From Candidatus Tanganyikabacteria bacterium (GTDB lineage Bacteria; Cyanobacteriota; Sericytochromatia; S15B-MN24; VGJW01): a stretch of DNA of 64,000 bases. A model generated the notes under the pieces. That model ran no database searches, was not told the DNA's origin, and saw nothing but the letters and a program-made list of their open reading frames with translations. The DNA lies in NCBI GenBank assembly GCA_016867265.1, contig VGJW01000002.1, positions 146,885-210,884 of the forward strand. Direction: 5' to 3'. Below, one piece after another: positions 24,305 through 33,246 of the stretch; positions within the stretch are counted from its first letter, which is position 1; the number at the start of each line of letters is the position of its first letter. The translations under genes and the position numbers were made by a program.

Positions 24305-26134
24305 ATGTCCGACCCAACGCGCACGGCCAGGCAGGCTTCCGGCCCCCCGAATGCCAACCAGCGTCGGGCCGAGATTGCCTCGACGCTGGCCCGCTATGGC
24401 TGGGACGTGCTCCTTCTGCGCCTGTCCCTGCTCGAGGTGTTGCCGGCAGGCTTGCGTCAGCAGATTCAGATGTCGTCCTTTTTGGTGCGTCGCCAGCGGG
24501 AAGAAGACGAGGGCGAGGGCGAGCCCGAGCATGACCCTACGCTGCCCCTGCCCTCGGTCCTGCGGCAGATCCTGATCGAACTCGGGCCCACCTACGTCAA
24601 GCTTGGTCAGGTCCTCTCGACACGGGCCGACCTGCTGCCCCAGCCCTACATCGACGAGTTGTCCAAGCTCCAGGAGCAGGTGCCACCTGCACCTTGGCGC
24701 GAGATCGAGCAGGTCATCATCGAGGAGTGGATGGCGCTGCATCCCGATGGACCGAAACCTCGGACCGTCCATGACATCTTCCCGACATTTGATACGACAC
24801 CCATCGCGTGTGGCTCGCTGGGGCAGGTCTATCGCGCCACCGTGACCGAGCAAGGGCGCCTGCTGCCTGTGATCGTCAAGGTCCAGCGTCCCGGCATCGA
24901 CGTGATGGTCGAGGCCGACATGGCCGTGCTTCAGGATTTCGCCCGGTTGATCGCCGCGCGGACGCGGTGGGGCCAGTGGAATGATGTCGAGGGTCTTGCC
25001 GCCGAGTTCGCCGCCGTGCTGATGGCCGAGTTGGACTTCACCAAGGAGGCGGCCAATACCGAGGAGATCGGCCGAAACCTGGCCGAGACCGGCGAAGATG
25101 TCCGGACGCCGCGTATCATCCACGCCTATACTTCCCGCCGCCTGCAGGCTCAGGAGTTCCTTACGGGAGCCAAGGTCTCTGTCCTCTTCCCTCGGGCGGA
25201 CGGTGCGCCTGCCGACGTGGCGATGCCCCTCGATCAGCGGCGTCGGCTGGCGTCCCTGATCACGACGTGCTTCCTGCGGCAGATCTTCGTCGATGGTCTC
25301 TTCCATGCGGATCCCCATCCCGGCAACGTGATGTTCGCCGACCGGGGTGCGGGGCGTCTGTCGGGCCTGCTCCTGATTGACTTCGGCATGGTCGGCCGTA
25401 CCGACCCGCGGTCGCGCGAGATCCTTGTGGACTTCTTCCTCGCGATGATCCAGTTCGATGCGGCGCGCGCCACGGATCGGATCTTGGAGTACGGCCATCC
25501 CCAGGGTCGCGTCGATCGGCAGGCGCTCACGGTGTCGCTGGACCACCTGTTGCGCGAGTTCCTCGGGCGGCCGTCGGCCGAGGTGCAGATGGGCAAGCTC
25601 ATGCAGCGGGTGCTCGAACTGATGGGTCGCTACCGAGTCCGGATGCCGACCAGTTTCCTGCTGATCAGCCGCGTGCTCGTGACGCTCGAGGGCATATGCC
25701 GTCAGCTGGATCCAGACTACATGCTGGTCAAGGTTGCCGAGCCGTTCATCCGGGGCATCGTCCGCGGCCAGTTCACCGGCCTGCTCAAGGGGCCCGAGTT
25801 CATGCGCTTCGCGCTGGACGTGCGCAATGTCCTCGTGCGCAGTCCGCGGCGCCTCGATGATCTGCTGGCTCAGCTCAACTCCGGCCAGATCCGCATCGAG
25901 ACGGATGTCCGGGACATGCGTCGCTTCGAGCGGACGCTCACGGGCATCGGCAATCGCCTGACCATGGCCTGGCTCGTGGCCGGCCTCCTGATTGCCGGGG
26001 CCGGCCTTGCAGGGCTTGAACACGGTCCCCGCATCCTTGGCCTGCCTGCCTTGTCCTTCGTGACATTCGGGGCTGCAGGGGTACTGGGAACATGGCTACT
26101 CGTGCTGCTGTCGCGCAGCAGTGCCCCGAAGTGA
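24305..26134 (+). CDS. UbiB/ABC1/AarF-family atypical kinase
   Basis: 609 residues. The family's KxGQ motif (KLGQVLSTRADLLP, about 100), the loop that replaces the glycine-rich loop (PIACGSLGQVYRA), the ATP-anchoring Lys in VIVKVQRPG, the catalytic FHADPHPGN and the DFG (LLIDFGMVG) are all present. Two membrane helices end the protein (about 555-575 and 580-603). Family members act as ATPases supporting isoprenoid-lipid or quinone biosynthesis at the membrane. The A-rich loop reads ACGS rather than AAAS. The next gene begins five bases after the stop. Confidence 0.93.
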   Translation: MSDPTRTARQASGPPNANQRRAEIASTLARYGWDVLLLRLSLLEVLPAGLRQQIQMSSFLVRRQREEDEGEGEPEHDPTLPLPSVLRQILIELGPTYVKLGQVLSTRADLLPQPYIDELSKLQEQVPPAPWREIEQVIIEEWMALHPDGPKPRTVHDIFPTFDTTPIACGSLGQVYRATVTEQGRLLPVIVKVQRPGIDVMVEADMAVLQDFARLIAARTRWGQWNDVEGLAAEFAAVLMAELDFTKEAANTEEIGRNLAETGEDVRTPRIIHAYTSRRLQAQEFLTGAKVSVLFPRADGAPADVAMPLDQRRRLASLITTCFLRQIFVDGLFHADPHPGNVMFADRGAGRLSGLLLIDFGMVGRTDPRSREILVDFFLAMIQFDAARATDRILEYGHPQGRVDRQALTVSLDHLLREFLGRPSAEVQMGKLMQRVLELMGRYRVRMPTSFLLISRVLVTLEGICRQLDPDYMLVKVAEPFIRGIVRGQFTGLLKGPEFMRFALDVRNVLVRSPRRLDDLLAQLNSGQIRIETDVRDMRRFERTLTGIGNRLTMAWLVAGLLIAGAGLAGLEHGPRILGLPALSFVTFGAAGVLGTWLLVLLSRSSAPK

Positions 26135-26139
26135 AACCC

Positions 26140-27048
26140 ATGCAAGCGCTCTTTCCCGACCTGTCGAGTCGTCCCCTTGCCGTTGCCGGCGAACCTATCC
26201 TGTCGGCGGCCTATCATCGTCCTCGAGGAGATGGTCCCTTCCCTGGTGTCGTCCTGGTGCACGGGCTGCTGTCGGCCAAGGAAGAGTATGCCGACCTCGG
26301 CCACGCCTTTGCCCAGCGGGGCGTTGCGGCCCTTTCCTTTGATTTCCGGGGCCATGGGGCTTCGGCGGGTACACGCAGCCTGGTGGTCGGGGACCAGCAG
26401 CTGGATGACCTCGATCGGGCTCTGGGCCTCATCGAGACGCAGGGAGACGTCGATCCGGGACGCCTGATGCTCGTCGGCCATAGCCTCGGAACGGTATCGG
26501 TGCTTCGCATGCTTGCTGCGCATCCGGGGCGCTTTGCCGGTGCCATCCTGCTGGCGCCTCCCTCGGTGCCCGCGAAGACCCAGTCCCCGCCCATGCGCGC
26601 CATCTACCGCACGGCCTACCAAGCGGCCAAGGTCGTTCATGACTGGTCAGGCCAGCATGTGCATGTCCCCTATCCCTACAGCTACCGGGACTTGTTCACC
26701 GATCCTTCGGCACGACGCCGCGCCGAGGCGCTGGGTTTCCTCCAGCGGACGCTCAGCCTGATGGGGTATCCGTACCTGTTCGAGGAGATCGACAATCCCT
26801 CCGTGGCACGCAAGGTCCGCGTGCCGACGCTGGTGGTGGCGGCCAGCGAGGACAGGGTCATTGCCAATGGCCATAGTCGTGAGGTCTATGACGCCTTGGC
26901 CAGCGAGGACAAGGAGTGGGTGCGCGTCGTGGGTGCCGGCCACAGCATGATGGCGGACCGGGGCCATGAGGAGTTGACGGCGCTGCTGGTGTCGTGGGCC
27001 GCTGAGCGGCTCGGGCTCGGGGCTTCCGGCGAGCGCACGCCGGCTTGA
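26140..27048 (+). CDS. Alpha/beta hydrolase
   Basis: 302 residues. VVLVHGLLSAKEEY (oxyanion loop), FDFRGHGAS, the nucleophile elbow GHSLG and the C-terminal GAGHSMM with the catalytic His are present; the Asp is likely in AASEDRV. It resembles short-chain esterases or peptidase-like hydrolases. No signal peptide. ATG 26140 is preferred; a GTG at 26131 is in frame. Its stop overlaps the next gene's ATG (TGATG). The substrate cannot be predicted. Confidence 0.9.
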   Translation: MQALFPDLSSRPLAVAGEPILSAAYHRPRGDGPFPGVVLVHGLLSAKEEYADLGHAFAQRGVAALSFDFRGHGASAGTRSLVVGDQQLDDLDRALGLIETQGDVDPGRLMLVGHSLGTVSVLRMLAAHPGRFAGAILLAPPSVPAKTQSPPMRAIYRTAYQAAKVVHDWSGQHVHVPYPYSYRDLFTDPSARRRAEALGFLQRTLSLMGYPYLFEEIDNPSVARKVRVPTLVVAASEDRVIANGHSREVYDALASEDKEWVRVVGAGHSMMADRGHEELTALLVSWAAERLGLGASGERTPA

Positions 27049-27326
27049 TGGCGGATCGTCGCTTGCATGTCCGCGTCGACGGTGAAGTCGGACGTGCCTG
27101 GGCGGCTCCGGCGTTGCGGGATCAGGCTCTGCGCCTGGGGGTCAGGGGCTGGGCGCGTCGGTTGTCGGACACGCGTTTCGAGTGCGTCGCGGAGGGGGCA
27201 CCTGAGGCGTTGGAGGCTTTGCTCGCCTGGTGTCGTGGCGGTCCGCCCATGGCGACGGTGACGTCGGTCGACGCCCGGTGGTTTGACGCGACGGGGGATT
27301 TCAGGAGGTTCGACGTCCGCTCATGA
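27048..27326 (+). CDS. Degenerate acylphosphatase-like protein
   Basis: 92 residues with the acylphosphatase fold signature (LGVRGWARRLSD, FECVAEGAPEALEALLAW, GGPPMATVTSV). The phosphate-binding loop normally read as GxVQGVxFR is DGEVGRAWAAPALR, so the catalytic Arg is not in place. The catalytic Asn of GWxRN is Arg (GWARR). Hydrolysis of acyl phosphates is therefore unlikely. It is translationally coupled on both sides (TGATG, ATGA). Confidence 0.72.
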   Translation: MADRRLHVRVDGEVGRAWAAPALRDQALRLGVRGWARRLSDTRFECVAEGAPEALEALLAWCRGGPPMATVTSVDARWFDATGDFRRFDVRS

Positions 27327-27757
27327 AGGCTGCACCATCCGGCATGGTCGTCCAGACCATCCTGTTCCAGAATGTCGTCACCGATCCGAGGACGCAGGTC
27401 CAAGCCTTCGTCAATCCTGTCCAAGGCTACCTTGCCGAGTCCTTTCCGATGGCTTGCGGCCTGGTGGCGCTTACGGCGATCTCCGGTGCCCCTCGCGGTG
27501 CCGTCGCGTTGATTCACCGCATTCTCGTGGATGGCCAGGAGGTCTCTGTGCATCAGCACCAACCGGCGGCTGTTACGGTCGCGGGCATGGGGCTCTCGTT
27601 CCGCCTCGAATTGCAGGAACTGCAGATTGCCCAACCGTGTGTCCTCACGATCCAGGCCGAGGTGCCCGGAGGCCCTCGGGGTGCGGATGTCTCACTCGTG
27701 GTGGCGGCTCAGGAGGTACTCCGTACGGGCAGGCCTGGCGGGGGATGGAAGGCGTGA
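27323..27757 (+). CDS. Hypothetical protein, 144 residues
   Basis: A soluble protein with beta-strand-like alternation (GMGLSFRLELQELQI, CVLTIQAEV, GADVSLVVAAQEVL) suggesting a beta-sandwich or barrel. It overlaps its neighbours by four and 13 bases, so it is part of the hydrolase-ferredoxin operon. No family recognised. Confidence 0.72.
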   Translation: MKAAPSGMVVQTILFQNVVTDPRTQVQAFVNPVQGYLAESFPMACGLVALTAISGAPRGAVALIHRILVDGQEVSVHQHQPAAVTVAGMGLSFRLELQELQIAQPCVLTIQAEVPGGPRGADVSLVVAAQEVLRTGRPGGGWKA

Positions 27758-27978
27758 CGTCTGAGGCACCCGGCGGGGAGCCGATTGCCGCCGTCACCGT
27801 GAATGCCCGGACGTGCATCGGTTGCGGCCGTTGCGTCGGAACCGTCCCCGAGGTTTTCCGGATGCGCAAGGGCAAGAGCCAAGTGCGCGAGGGTCCGGAC
27901 CTTGCGCAAGCCGACGCCATTCTGCAGGCCGAGCGTCAGTGCCCCAGCAAGTCGATCCGGACAAGCAAGACCCCCTGA
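27745..27978 (+). CDS. Single-cluster [4Fe-4S] ferredoxin
   Basis: 77 residues. CIGCGRC with a distal CPSKSI gives four Cys ligands for one [4Fe-4S] cluster, as in Bacillus/Thermotoga-type ferredoxins (VNARTCIGCGRCVGTVPEVF). It carries single electrons for an unidentified partner. ATG 27745 has a GGCGGGGG-like Shine-Dalgarno; a GTG at 27754 is an alternative. The last codons lie inside a terminator stem shared with the convergent nrdJ. Confidence 0.92.
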   Translation: MEGVTSEAPGGEPIAAVTVNARTCIGCGRCVGTVPEVFRMRKGKSQVREGPDLAQADAILQAERQCPSKSIRTSKTP

Positions 27979-28006
27979 AGCCGGTGGGCTCCAAGGGGTC
28001 TTGCTT
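27963..28006. terminator. Bidirectional terminator between ferredoxin gene and nrdJ
   Basis: AAGCAAGACCCC pairs perfectly with GGGGTCTTGCTT (12 base pairs). The left arm overlaps the ferredoxin stop codon region. Confidence 0.75.
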
Positions 28007-28020
28007 GATGCGTCAGGTCC

Positions 28021-30435
28021 TCATCCGCACTTGCTGTAGCCGCAGGAACGACAGGTGGAGCAGCCTTCGCCGAACTCGAGCGTGCCGCCGCAGTCCGGGC
28101 AGTCAGGGCTCTTGCCGTAGACCAGCGTAGCGTACAGGCGTGCGTCCTGCTCCCCGGCCGCGATCAGCGCAGGAGACGCCGTGACTTCGACGGTCTCGGC
28201 AAGGCCGCCGGGCATGCCGGCCAAGATCGGGCCGAGGCCGCGTGGGGCTTCCCGCAGCACCTTGCCGAGGGCGTCCGGGATCGACAGGACCTGGTTGCGG
28301 CCGAAGCCGACCGGGTTGGCGCCACGGATGCCGATCAGGCTGTTGGCGATGTCCTCGACGGGCACGCCGTGCTGGAGCGAGAGGCTCACCATCCGGCCCA
28401 GCGCCTCGGAAAGGCTGAACAGCGTGCCGCCGGAACGACCCACGACGGTGAAGACCTCGCGGATCCCCTGCTCATCGTAGTTGATGGTGGTGTACAGCTT
28501 GCCGTCGCCCGTCGCGGTGCAGCGGGTGAACCCGTAGAGGTCCTCCGAGCGGCGGCGTGCGCTCGGCCTGACGGCGCCTGCCTGGGACAGGGCCGGTTCG
28601 GCATGGACGACGGCACGCTCGGCCGGAGCTGCCTTCTCGTCCTTCTTGGGGACCGACAGGGGCTGGAAGGCGCGGCTGTTGTTGCGGTACACCGTGATGC
28701 CCTTGCAGCCGGTCCTGTAAGCCAGCTCGTAGGCAACCTGCACGTCTTCGACCGAGGCATGCTCGCTGAAGTTGATGGTCTTGCTGGTGGCCGAGTCGTT
28801 GTAGTGCTGGAAGGCGGCCTGAATCAGCACGTGGTCCTCGGGCCGGATATCGTGGGCCGTCACATAGACCTCGCGGACCCACTCGGGCACGCTGAAATCA
28901 TCCAGTCCGACGAGGCTGCCGTGGTTGGCTTCGAGGGCCTCGAAGAAGGCCTCGGATGCAAAGCCTTCGCGCTCGGCCACGACCCGGAAGGGCTGGTCGA
29001 CGTCAATCATGTGGGTGTCGGCTTGGAAGCGGCGGAACGCGAGGGCGAACATCGGCTCTACGCCGCCCGAGGTGTCGGCGATGATCGACAACGTGCCCGT
29101 CGGCGCCACCGTCGTGGTGCAGGCGTTGCGGATGCCGTACTCCTGCATCAACGGGATCAGCGAGGCGTAATCGGCGTCGGGATGGCGCTCGGCCTGAGCG
29201 TGGCGCTGCTGCCAGAGATGTGCGTAGCGATTGTCCTTGCGGTAGGCGGGGAACGGACCGCGCTTGCGGGCCAGCTGGATGCTGGCGGCCTTCGACTCGT
29301 AGTCGATGAAGCTCATGACCTGCTCGGCGATGCGCCGACCTTCCTCGGTGTGGTAGCCGACCTGCAACTCGCAGAGCATGCGGGCAAAGCCCATGACGCC
29401 AAGGCCGATCTTGCGGGTCGACTTGGTCATCTGACGGATGCTGTCGATGGGATACCGGTTGGCATCGATGACGTTGTCGAGCATGTGCGTGGCGATGTGG
29501 ATCGTCTCGCGGAGCAGGTCCCAGTCGATGACCGTCGCGCCGTCGGCCGCCCGGGTCAGCATGCGCTCGAGGTTGATCGAGCCCAGGTTGCAGCTCTCGT
29601 AGGGCAGCAGGGGCTGCTCGCCACAGGGATTGGTCGACTCGATGTCGCCCAGCCAGGGCGTCGGATGCTCGGCGTTGATCCGATCGATGAAGATCAGGCC
29701 CGGCTCGCCGGTGCTGTGGGCACGCTGGACGATCGTGCGGAACACCGTGCGGGCGTCACGCTGTCCGACAACGGCTCCGGTCCGGGGGTTGAGCAGGTTG
29801 TAGGAGGTACCTTCCTCGACGGCCTTCATGAAGGCGTCCGTCGCGGCCACCGAGATGTTGAAGTTGGTCAGCTTCGCCAGGTCTTCCTTGTGGCTGATGA
29901 AGATCTCGATGTCCGGATGGTCGACGCGCAGGATGCCCATGTTGGCGCCCCGGCGCATGCCGCCCTGCTTGATGCTCTCCGTGGCGGCATTGAACACGTC
30001 CATGAAGCTGACAGGACCGCTGCTGACGCCCTTCGTGGATCCCACGATGTCGCCGCTGGGCCGCAGCCGGCTGAACGAGAAGCCGGTCCCACCACCCGTC
30101 TGGTGGATCAGCGCGGCGTCGCGGATGGACTCGAAGATGCCACCCAGATCATCGGGCACGGGCAGCACGAAGCAGGCCGACAGCTGGCCGGTCCGCGCGC
30201 CGGCGTTGGCCAGGGTCGGGCTGTTCGGCAGGAAGCCGAGGGTGGTCAGGATGCGCATGAACCGCTCGTTGGTCCTGCGGATCTCGAGGTCGTCGGCGCC
30301 GTATTCGCGATCGACCGCCGCGAGGGTGCCCGCTACTCGTGCGAACATCTCGAGCGGGGTTTCCGCGACTTCTCCCTGTTCATCCTTGCGCAGGTAGCGC
30401 TTCTCGAGGACGGTCAGGGCGTTCTTGCTGAGCAT
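28021..30435 (-). CDS. nrdJ: Adenosylcobalamin-dependent ribonucleotide reductase (class II)
   Basis: 804 residues. It reduces ribonucleotides to deoxyribonucleotides using B12 to make the thiyl radical, so it needs no oxygen. FLPNSPTLANAGAR, GGTGFSFSRLRP, the radical-site NPCGEQPLLPYESCNLGSINL-type motif, and PTGTLSIIADTSGGVEP match NrdJ. The C-terminus has a zinc ribbon (CPDC...CSTC) and the redox CGYSKCG pair. ATG 30435 with AAGGAG upstream is preferred over frames that run 75 bases further. No class I or III enzyme is visible in the window. Two inverted NrdR-like boxes lie upstream. Confidence 0.97.
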   Translation of the reverse strand: MLSKNALTVLEKRYLRKDEQGEVAETPLEMFARVAGTLAAVDREYGADDLEIRRTNERFMRILTTLGFLPNSPTLANAGARTGQLSACFVLPVPDDLGGIFESIRDAALIHQTGGGTGFSFSRLRPSGDIVGSTKGVSSGPVSFMDVFNAATESIKQGGMRRGANMGILRVDHPDIEIFISHKEDLAKLTNFNISVAATDAFMKAVEEGTSYNLLNPRTGAVVGQRDARTVFRTIVQRAHSTGEPGLIFIDRINAEHPTPWLGDIESTNPCGEQPLLPYESCNLGSINLERMLTRAADGATVIDWDLLRETIHIATHMLDNVIDANRYPIDSIRQMTKSTRKIGLGVMGFARMLCELQVGYHTEEGRRIAEQVMSFIDYESKAASIQLARKRGPFPAYRKDNRYAHLWQQRHAQAERHPDADYASLIPLMQEYGIRNACTTTVAPTGTLSIIADTSGGVEPMFALAFRRFQADTHMIDVDQPFRVVAEREGFASEAFFEALEANHGSLVGLDDFSVPEWVREVYVTAHDIRPEDHVLIQAAFQHYNDSATSKTINFSEHASVEDVQVAYELAYRTGCKGITVYRNNSRAFQPLSVPKKDEKAAPAERAVVHAEPALSQAGAVRPSARRRSEDLYGFTRCTATGDGKLYTTINYDEQGIREVFTVVGRSGGTLFSLSEALGRMVSLSLQHGVPVEDIANSLIGIRGANPVGFGRNQVLSIPDALGKVLREAPRGLGPILAGMPGGLAETVEVTASPALIAAGEQDARLYATLVYGKSPDCPDCGGTLEFGEGCSTCRSCGYSKCG

Positions 30436-30507
30436 GGGGCTCCTTGGATGGCACGGTGGCCGGAAAATCGGACGAGGCGTCAGGTGGACGAGGGAAATTG
30501 GGTGGCC

Positions 30508-30518
30508 CATATCTAGCG
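30508..30518 (-). promoter_or_regulatory. NrdR-like box 1 upstream of nrdJ
   Basis: CATATCTAGCG, the exact inverse complement of box 2 at 30548-30558. Centres are 40 bases apart, close to four helical turns. NrdR represses ribonucleotide reductase genes through paired boxes of the type CTAGATATAG; the match here is partial. Confidence 0.5.
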
Positions 30519-30547
30519 TGAATGGGACACGTTAAGACACTAGCTGC

Positions 30548-30558
30548 CGCTAGATATG
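30548..30558 (-). promoter_or_regulatory. NrdR-like box 2 upstream of nrdJ
   Basis: CGCTAGATATG, the perfect partner of box 1. It lies directly downstream of the predicted -10, where a repressor would block the polymerase. Confidence 0.5.
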
Positions 30559-30561
30559 CTG

Positions 30562-30592
30562 TCCATACCGCACAGTCATAAAAAGTGGTCAA
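30562..30592 (-). promoter_or_regulatory. Candidate nrdJ promoter
   Basis: On the minus strand TTGACC (30592-30587), 19 bases, TATGGA (30567-30562). The spacer is long, so the match is weak. The 30436-30742 gap holds nothing else that I recognise; no cobalamin-riboswitch B12 box was seen. Confidence 0.4.
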
Positions 30593-30742
30593 GTGCATAA
30601 GTCGCATTTTCCGGTGAACAACTGATGATGGTGCGGGGGAAATCTGGAGGATATCTGCCGTGCTTCTTGGGGAAATCCCAAGAGGGGTGCTCGGGGACAA
30701 CAGGTGGTGGAAAAGCCTTGCAAGGTCTTGCGACCGGGTACG

Positions 30743-31303
30743 ATGCCCCTCGTGAGACATTGTCCCGGATGTGGCTCCCGGGTGCGCCGGGAGGTGCCCC
30801 CGGGCGACAATCGCCCGCGGGCGGTCTGCCCTGCTTGTTCGGTGGTGCACTACGAGAACCCCCGCATCGTCGTCGGTGCGGTCTGCCATGACGGACCCCG
30901 ACTGGTGTTGTGCCGCAGGGCGATACCCCCCCGGATCGGTTTCTGGACGTTCCCCGCCGGTTTCATGGAACTGGGGGAGACGGCGGAGGAGGGGGCTGCC
31001 CGGGAGGCCTTCGAGGAGGCCGGTGTCCACGTCGACATCGACCGCCTGTTGGGGGTGTACAGCGTGCCCCAGCGGGGCCAGGTCCACCTGCTTTATGAGG
31101 CGAGGATGCGCGACGCCCGCCACGCGGCCGGGGAGGAAAGCCTTGAGGTGGTGATGCGCGACTGGGAAGACATACCCTGGGAGGATCTTGCCTTCCCCTC
31201 CATCCGCTGGGGATTGGAGTTGGCCTTCGAGGCGCGCCAGCAGTCCCTCTGGGTACCCAGGATGACCTCTTCGTCGGCCCCTGCCGGCACGGACGCCAAC
31301 TAG
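30743..31303 (+). CDS. NUDIX hydrolase with zinc ribbon
   Basis: 186 residues. A CPGCG...CPAC zinc ribbon is followed by a NUDIX domain with the box GFMELGETAEEGAAREAFEEAG (G-x5-E-x7-REVxEExG type). FWTFPAGF precedes it, as in NudC- and ADP-ribose-pyrophosphatase-like enzymes. It would hydrolyse a nucleoside-diphosphate derivative. ATG 30743 is preferred; a GTG at 30704 would add 13 unconserved residues. It shares a CTAG stop with the opposing gene at 31300. Confidence 0.88.
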   Translation: MPLVRHCPGCGSRVRREVPPGDNRPRAVCPACSVVHYENPRIVVGAVCHDGPRLVLCRRAIPPRIGFWTFPAGFMELGETAEEGAAREAFEEAGVHVDIDRLLGVYSVPQRGQVHLLYEARMRDARHAAGEESLEVVMRDWEDIPWEDLAFPSIRWGLELAFEARQQSLWVPRMTSSSAPAGTDAN

Positions 31304-32313
31304 CGTCCGCGGGGTGGTCCGGAGCGGTCGACGGACTCGATGGTCCGCACGAGGACTCCGCTGATGGCCCGGATGGCGCTGATGGCCCACCGGGCCGGCA
31401 CGCGTCCGAGGCCCACGAGGGCCAATACCGTGCGGTCGAAGGCCCCGACGGCCTGATCGACACCCTGTCCCGCCATCTGGCTCCATTGCCACGCCCCGAC
31501 TCGAGCCGCCCGGGCCCGCCGCGCCATGTCGCTGTTGCGGAGCGAGGCCTCGACCCGGGTCATCGCCTTGCCCAGTTCTTCGGTAAACGTCCCTGTGGCC
31601 GGACGCGCTGCCGCTTCACGCGCCCGCGGGATCGCGGCCTCGAAGGTCCGTGCGATCTGGTCGAGCACCGATGGGGATGGTTGCCGGATGCTCGTCTGCA
31701 GGTAGAGCACGTGGGGCCGACTGGTCGCTTGTTGCCCGTAGCTCGCGACGATGCCCGCCGTCGCCCCCTCCCCGCTGGGGAAGTAGTAAAGCGCGATGCG
31801 TTCGAGCCTGGGCGGCGCACCGAACATCTGCGCGGCCTGCTCAAGCAGGTGGGGCGGCACGAGCGCTCGGAAGACCAACTCATGGTCGCGTCCGACCGGT
31901 CTCAGGATGGCGCCGGTCGGGGCCTGGGCCTCCTGATCGGCCAACTGGCGAAAGGGCGTGGCTTGGCCGACGGGCGTCATGATGAGATCGGGAGCGAAGC
32001 CGGCGCGCCACGTGATGCCTTGGACCGAGAACGTCAGGCTGCGGGCCCATTTGGCGGTCTTGCGAAGCAGCAGGGCATCCGTCCGGTCGCCGGTCTCCGG
32101 AGGCGTCCGCGGGCCGGGCATCAGGTCCGAAGTACCCACCGTGGTCCTCGCGTAGGCGGCTTGCACCACGCTGTCCCCGGGGCCGATCCTGGCGTCGCCG
32201 ACCTCATCGGGCTTGATGGGACGGGTCAGTTGCTGGGGTTGGACGCGCTGGGGCAAGCCCTGGGCCGGCGGGCCCTGTGGCTGCCTGTCCTTGTCGCCTC
32301 GCCCCCTGCGCAT
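31300..32313 (-). CDS. Hypothetical protein, 337 residues, end of ftsEX operon
   Basis: A basic, Pro/Gln-rich N-terminus (about 1-60) precedes a predicted alpha/beta core (LTFSVQGITWRAGFAPDLIM, RIALYYFPSGEGATAGIVASYG) and a helical C-terminus with Arg-rich faces. No signal peptide or membrane segment is evident. It is 39 bases downstream of ftsX and convergent with the NUDIX gene, whose stop codon it shares (CTAG). The family is unknown, and it could assist FtsEX or wall synthesis. Confidence 0.75.
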   Translation of the reverse strand: MRRGRGDKDRQPQGPPAQGLPQRVQPQQLTRPIKPDEVGDARIGPGDSVVQAAYARTTVGTSDLMPGPRTPPETGDRTDALLLRKTAKWARSLTFSVQGITWRAGFAPDLIMTPVGQATPFRQLADQEAQAPTGAILRPVGRDHELVFRALVPPHLLEQAAQMFGAPPRLERIALYYFPSGEGATAGIVASYGQQATSRPHVLYLQTSIRQPSPSVLDQIARTFEAAIPRAREAAARPATGTFTEELGKAMTRVEASLRNSDMARRARAARVGAWQWSQMAGQGVDQAVGAFDRTVLALVGLGRVPARWAISAIRAISGVLVRTIESVDRSGPPRGR

Positions 32314-32352
32314 GGCATGGTTCTACCCGGACGGATGCCCGGGGTCTCCGGC

Positions 32353-33246
32353 CTAGCCCGAGGAGAGGTGGCGCTTCACCGAGACCAGGCTGCCGAGCGC
32401 ACCGACGCCGACGCCGACGAGCAAGAGGTTCGCGAGCAGGCGCACCGTGCCCATGGAGTCGGCCTCGATGGGCACGAAGGGGAACAGCTCCTGCAGGCGC
32501 TGGATGACGAAGGTGCGCCACGAGACAAGCAGCGGGCTGCTGATGAGCGTGCCCAAGGCCCCGAAGAGCATGCCCTCGAGCAGGAAAGGCCAGTGGATGA
32601 ATCCATTCGACGCCCCGACCAACTGCATGATCTCGATTTCGCGGCGTCGGGTCTGAACCGTCAGGCGGATGGTGTTGACCGTGACAGCCAGCGTGGCCAC
32701 CAGCAGGCAGCCGACGATGATGGCCCCTGCGGCCTGGATGAACGCGGCAATCTGCTGCAGTTTCGCGAGCAGATCCCTGCCGTAATTGATGTCCTCGACA
32801 CCGTCCAGCTGGCGGATGCGATCGGCTACGGGCGTGACTTGGTCCGGTCCGTCGACCTTGACGCGGATGGTGTCGGGTAGCGGGTTGTCGTCGAGCAGAT
32901 TCTCGAAGGACAACTCGCTGCGCATGTCCCGTTGCAGCTGGGTCCACGCTTCGTCGCGGGTGATGACGACCGTGGTGGTCACGCCCGGGAACTGCCGGAT
33001 GGCCGCCGAGAGCCGCGCCGCGTCCGAGCCCTCGCGCACGAAGGTCATGATTTCGACCTTGCCGCCGATGGCCCGGGACAGTCCGTAGATATCGTCCGAC
33101 AACTGCCAGATGCCGCCCAGGATCAGCAGCGAGACGGACATCGTCAGGATGACGACCCCGCTCATCCATCCCTGACGGCTGATTGAGGCGACGGCCTCCT
33201 CGAGGACGAACCCGACCTGACGCCAGAACCGCCTAACCGACTCCAA
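32353..33246 (-). CDS. ftsX: Cell division protein FtsX
   Basis: 297 residues, with one N-terminal membrane segment (GVVILTMSVSLLILGG), a periplasmic domain (about 60-170) and three C-terminal helices (AIIVGCLLVATLAV and two later). The cytoplasmic loop TRRREIEIMQLVGAS is the standard FtsX/MacB signature. With FtsE it forms a complex that turns on peptidoglycan hydrolases at the division site. It overlaps ftsE by 14 bases. Confidence 0.96.
   Translation of the reverse strand: MESVRRFWRQVGFVLEEAVASISRQGWMSGVVILTMSVSLLILGGIWQLSDDIYGLSRAIGGKVEIMTFVREGSDAARLSAAIRQFPGVTTTVVITRDEAWTQLQRDMRSELSFENLLDDNPLPDTIRVKVDGPDQVTPVADRIRQLDGVEDINYGRDLLAKLQQIAAFIQAAGAIIVGCLLVATLAVTVNTIRLTVQTRRREIEIMQLVGASNGFIHWPFLLEGMLFGALGTLISSPLLVSWRTFVIQRLQELFPFVPIEADSMGTVRLLANLLLVGVGVGALGSLVSVKRHLSSG

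Noticed and set aside
30436..30742. Possible cobalamin riboswitch for B12-dependent nrdJ
   Set aside because: No B12 box or expected leader fold was seen; the inverted CTAGATATG boxes explain the region better.
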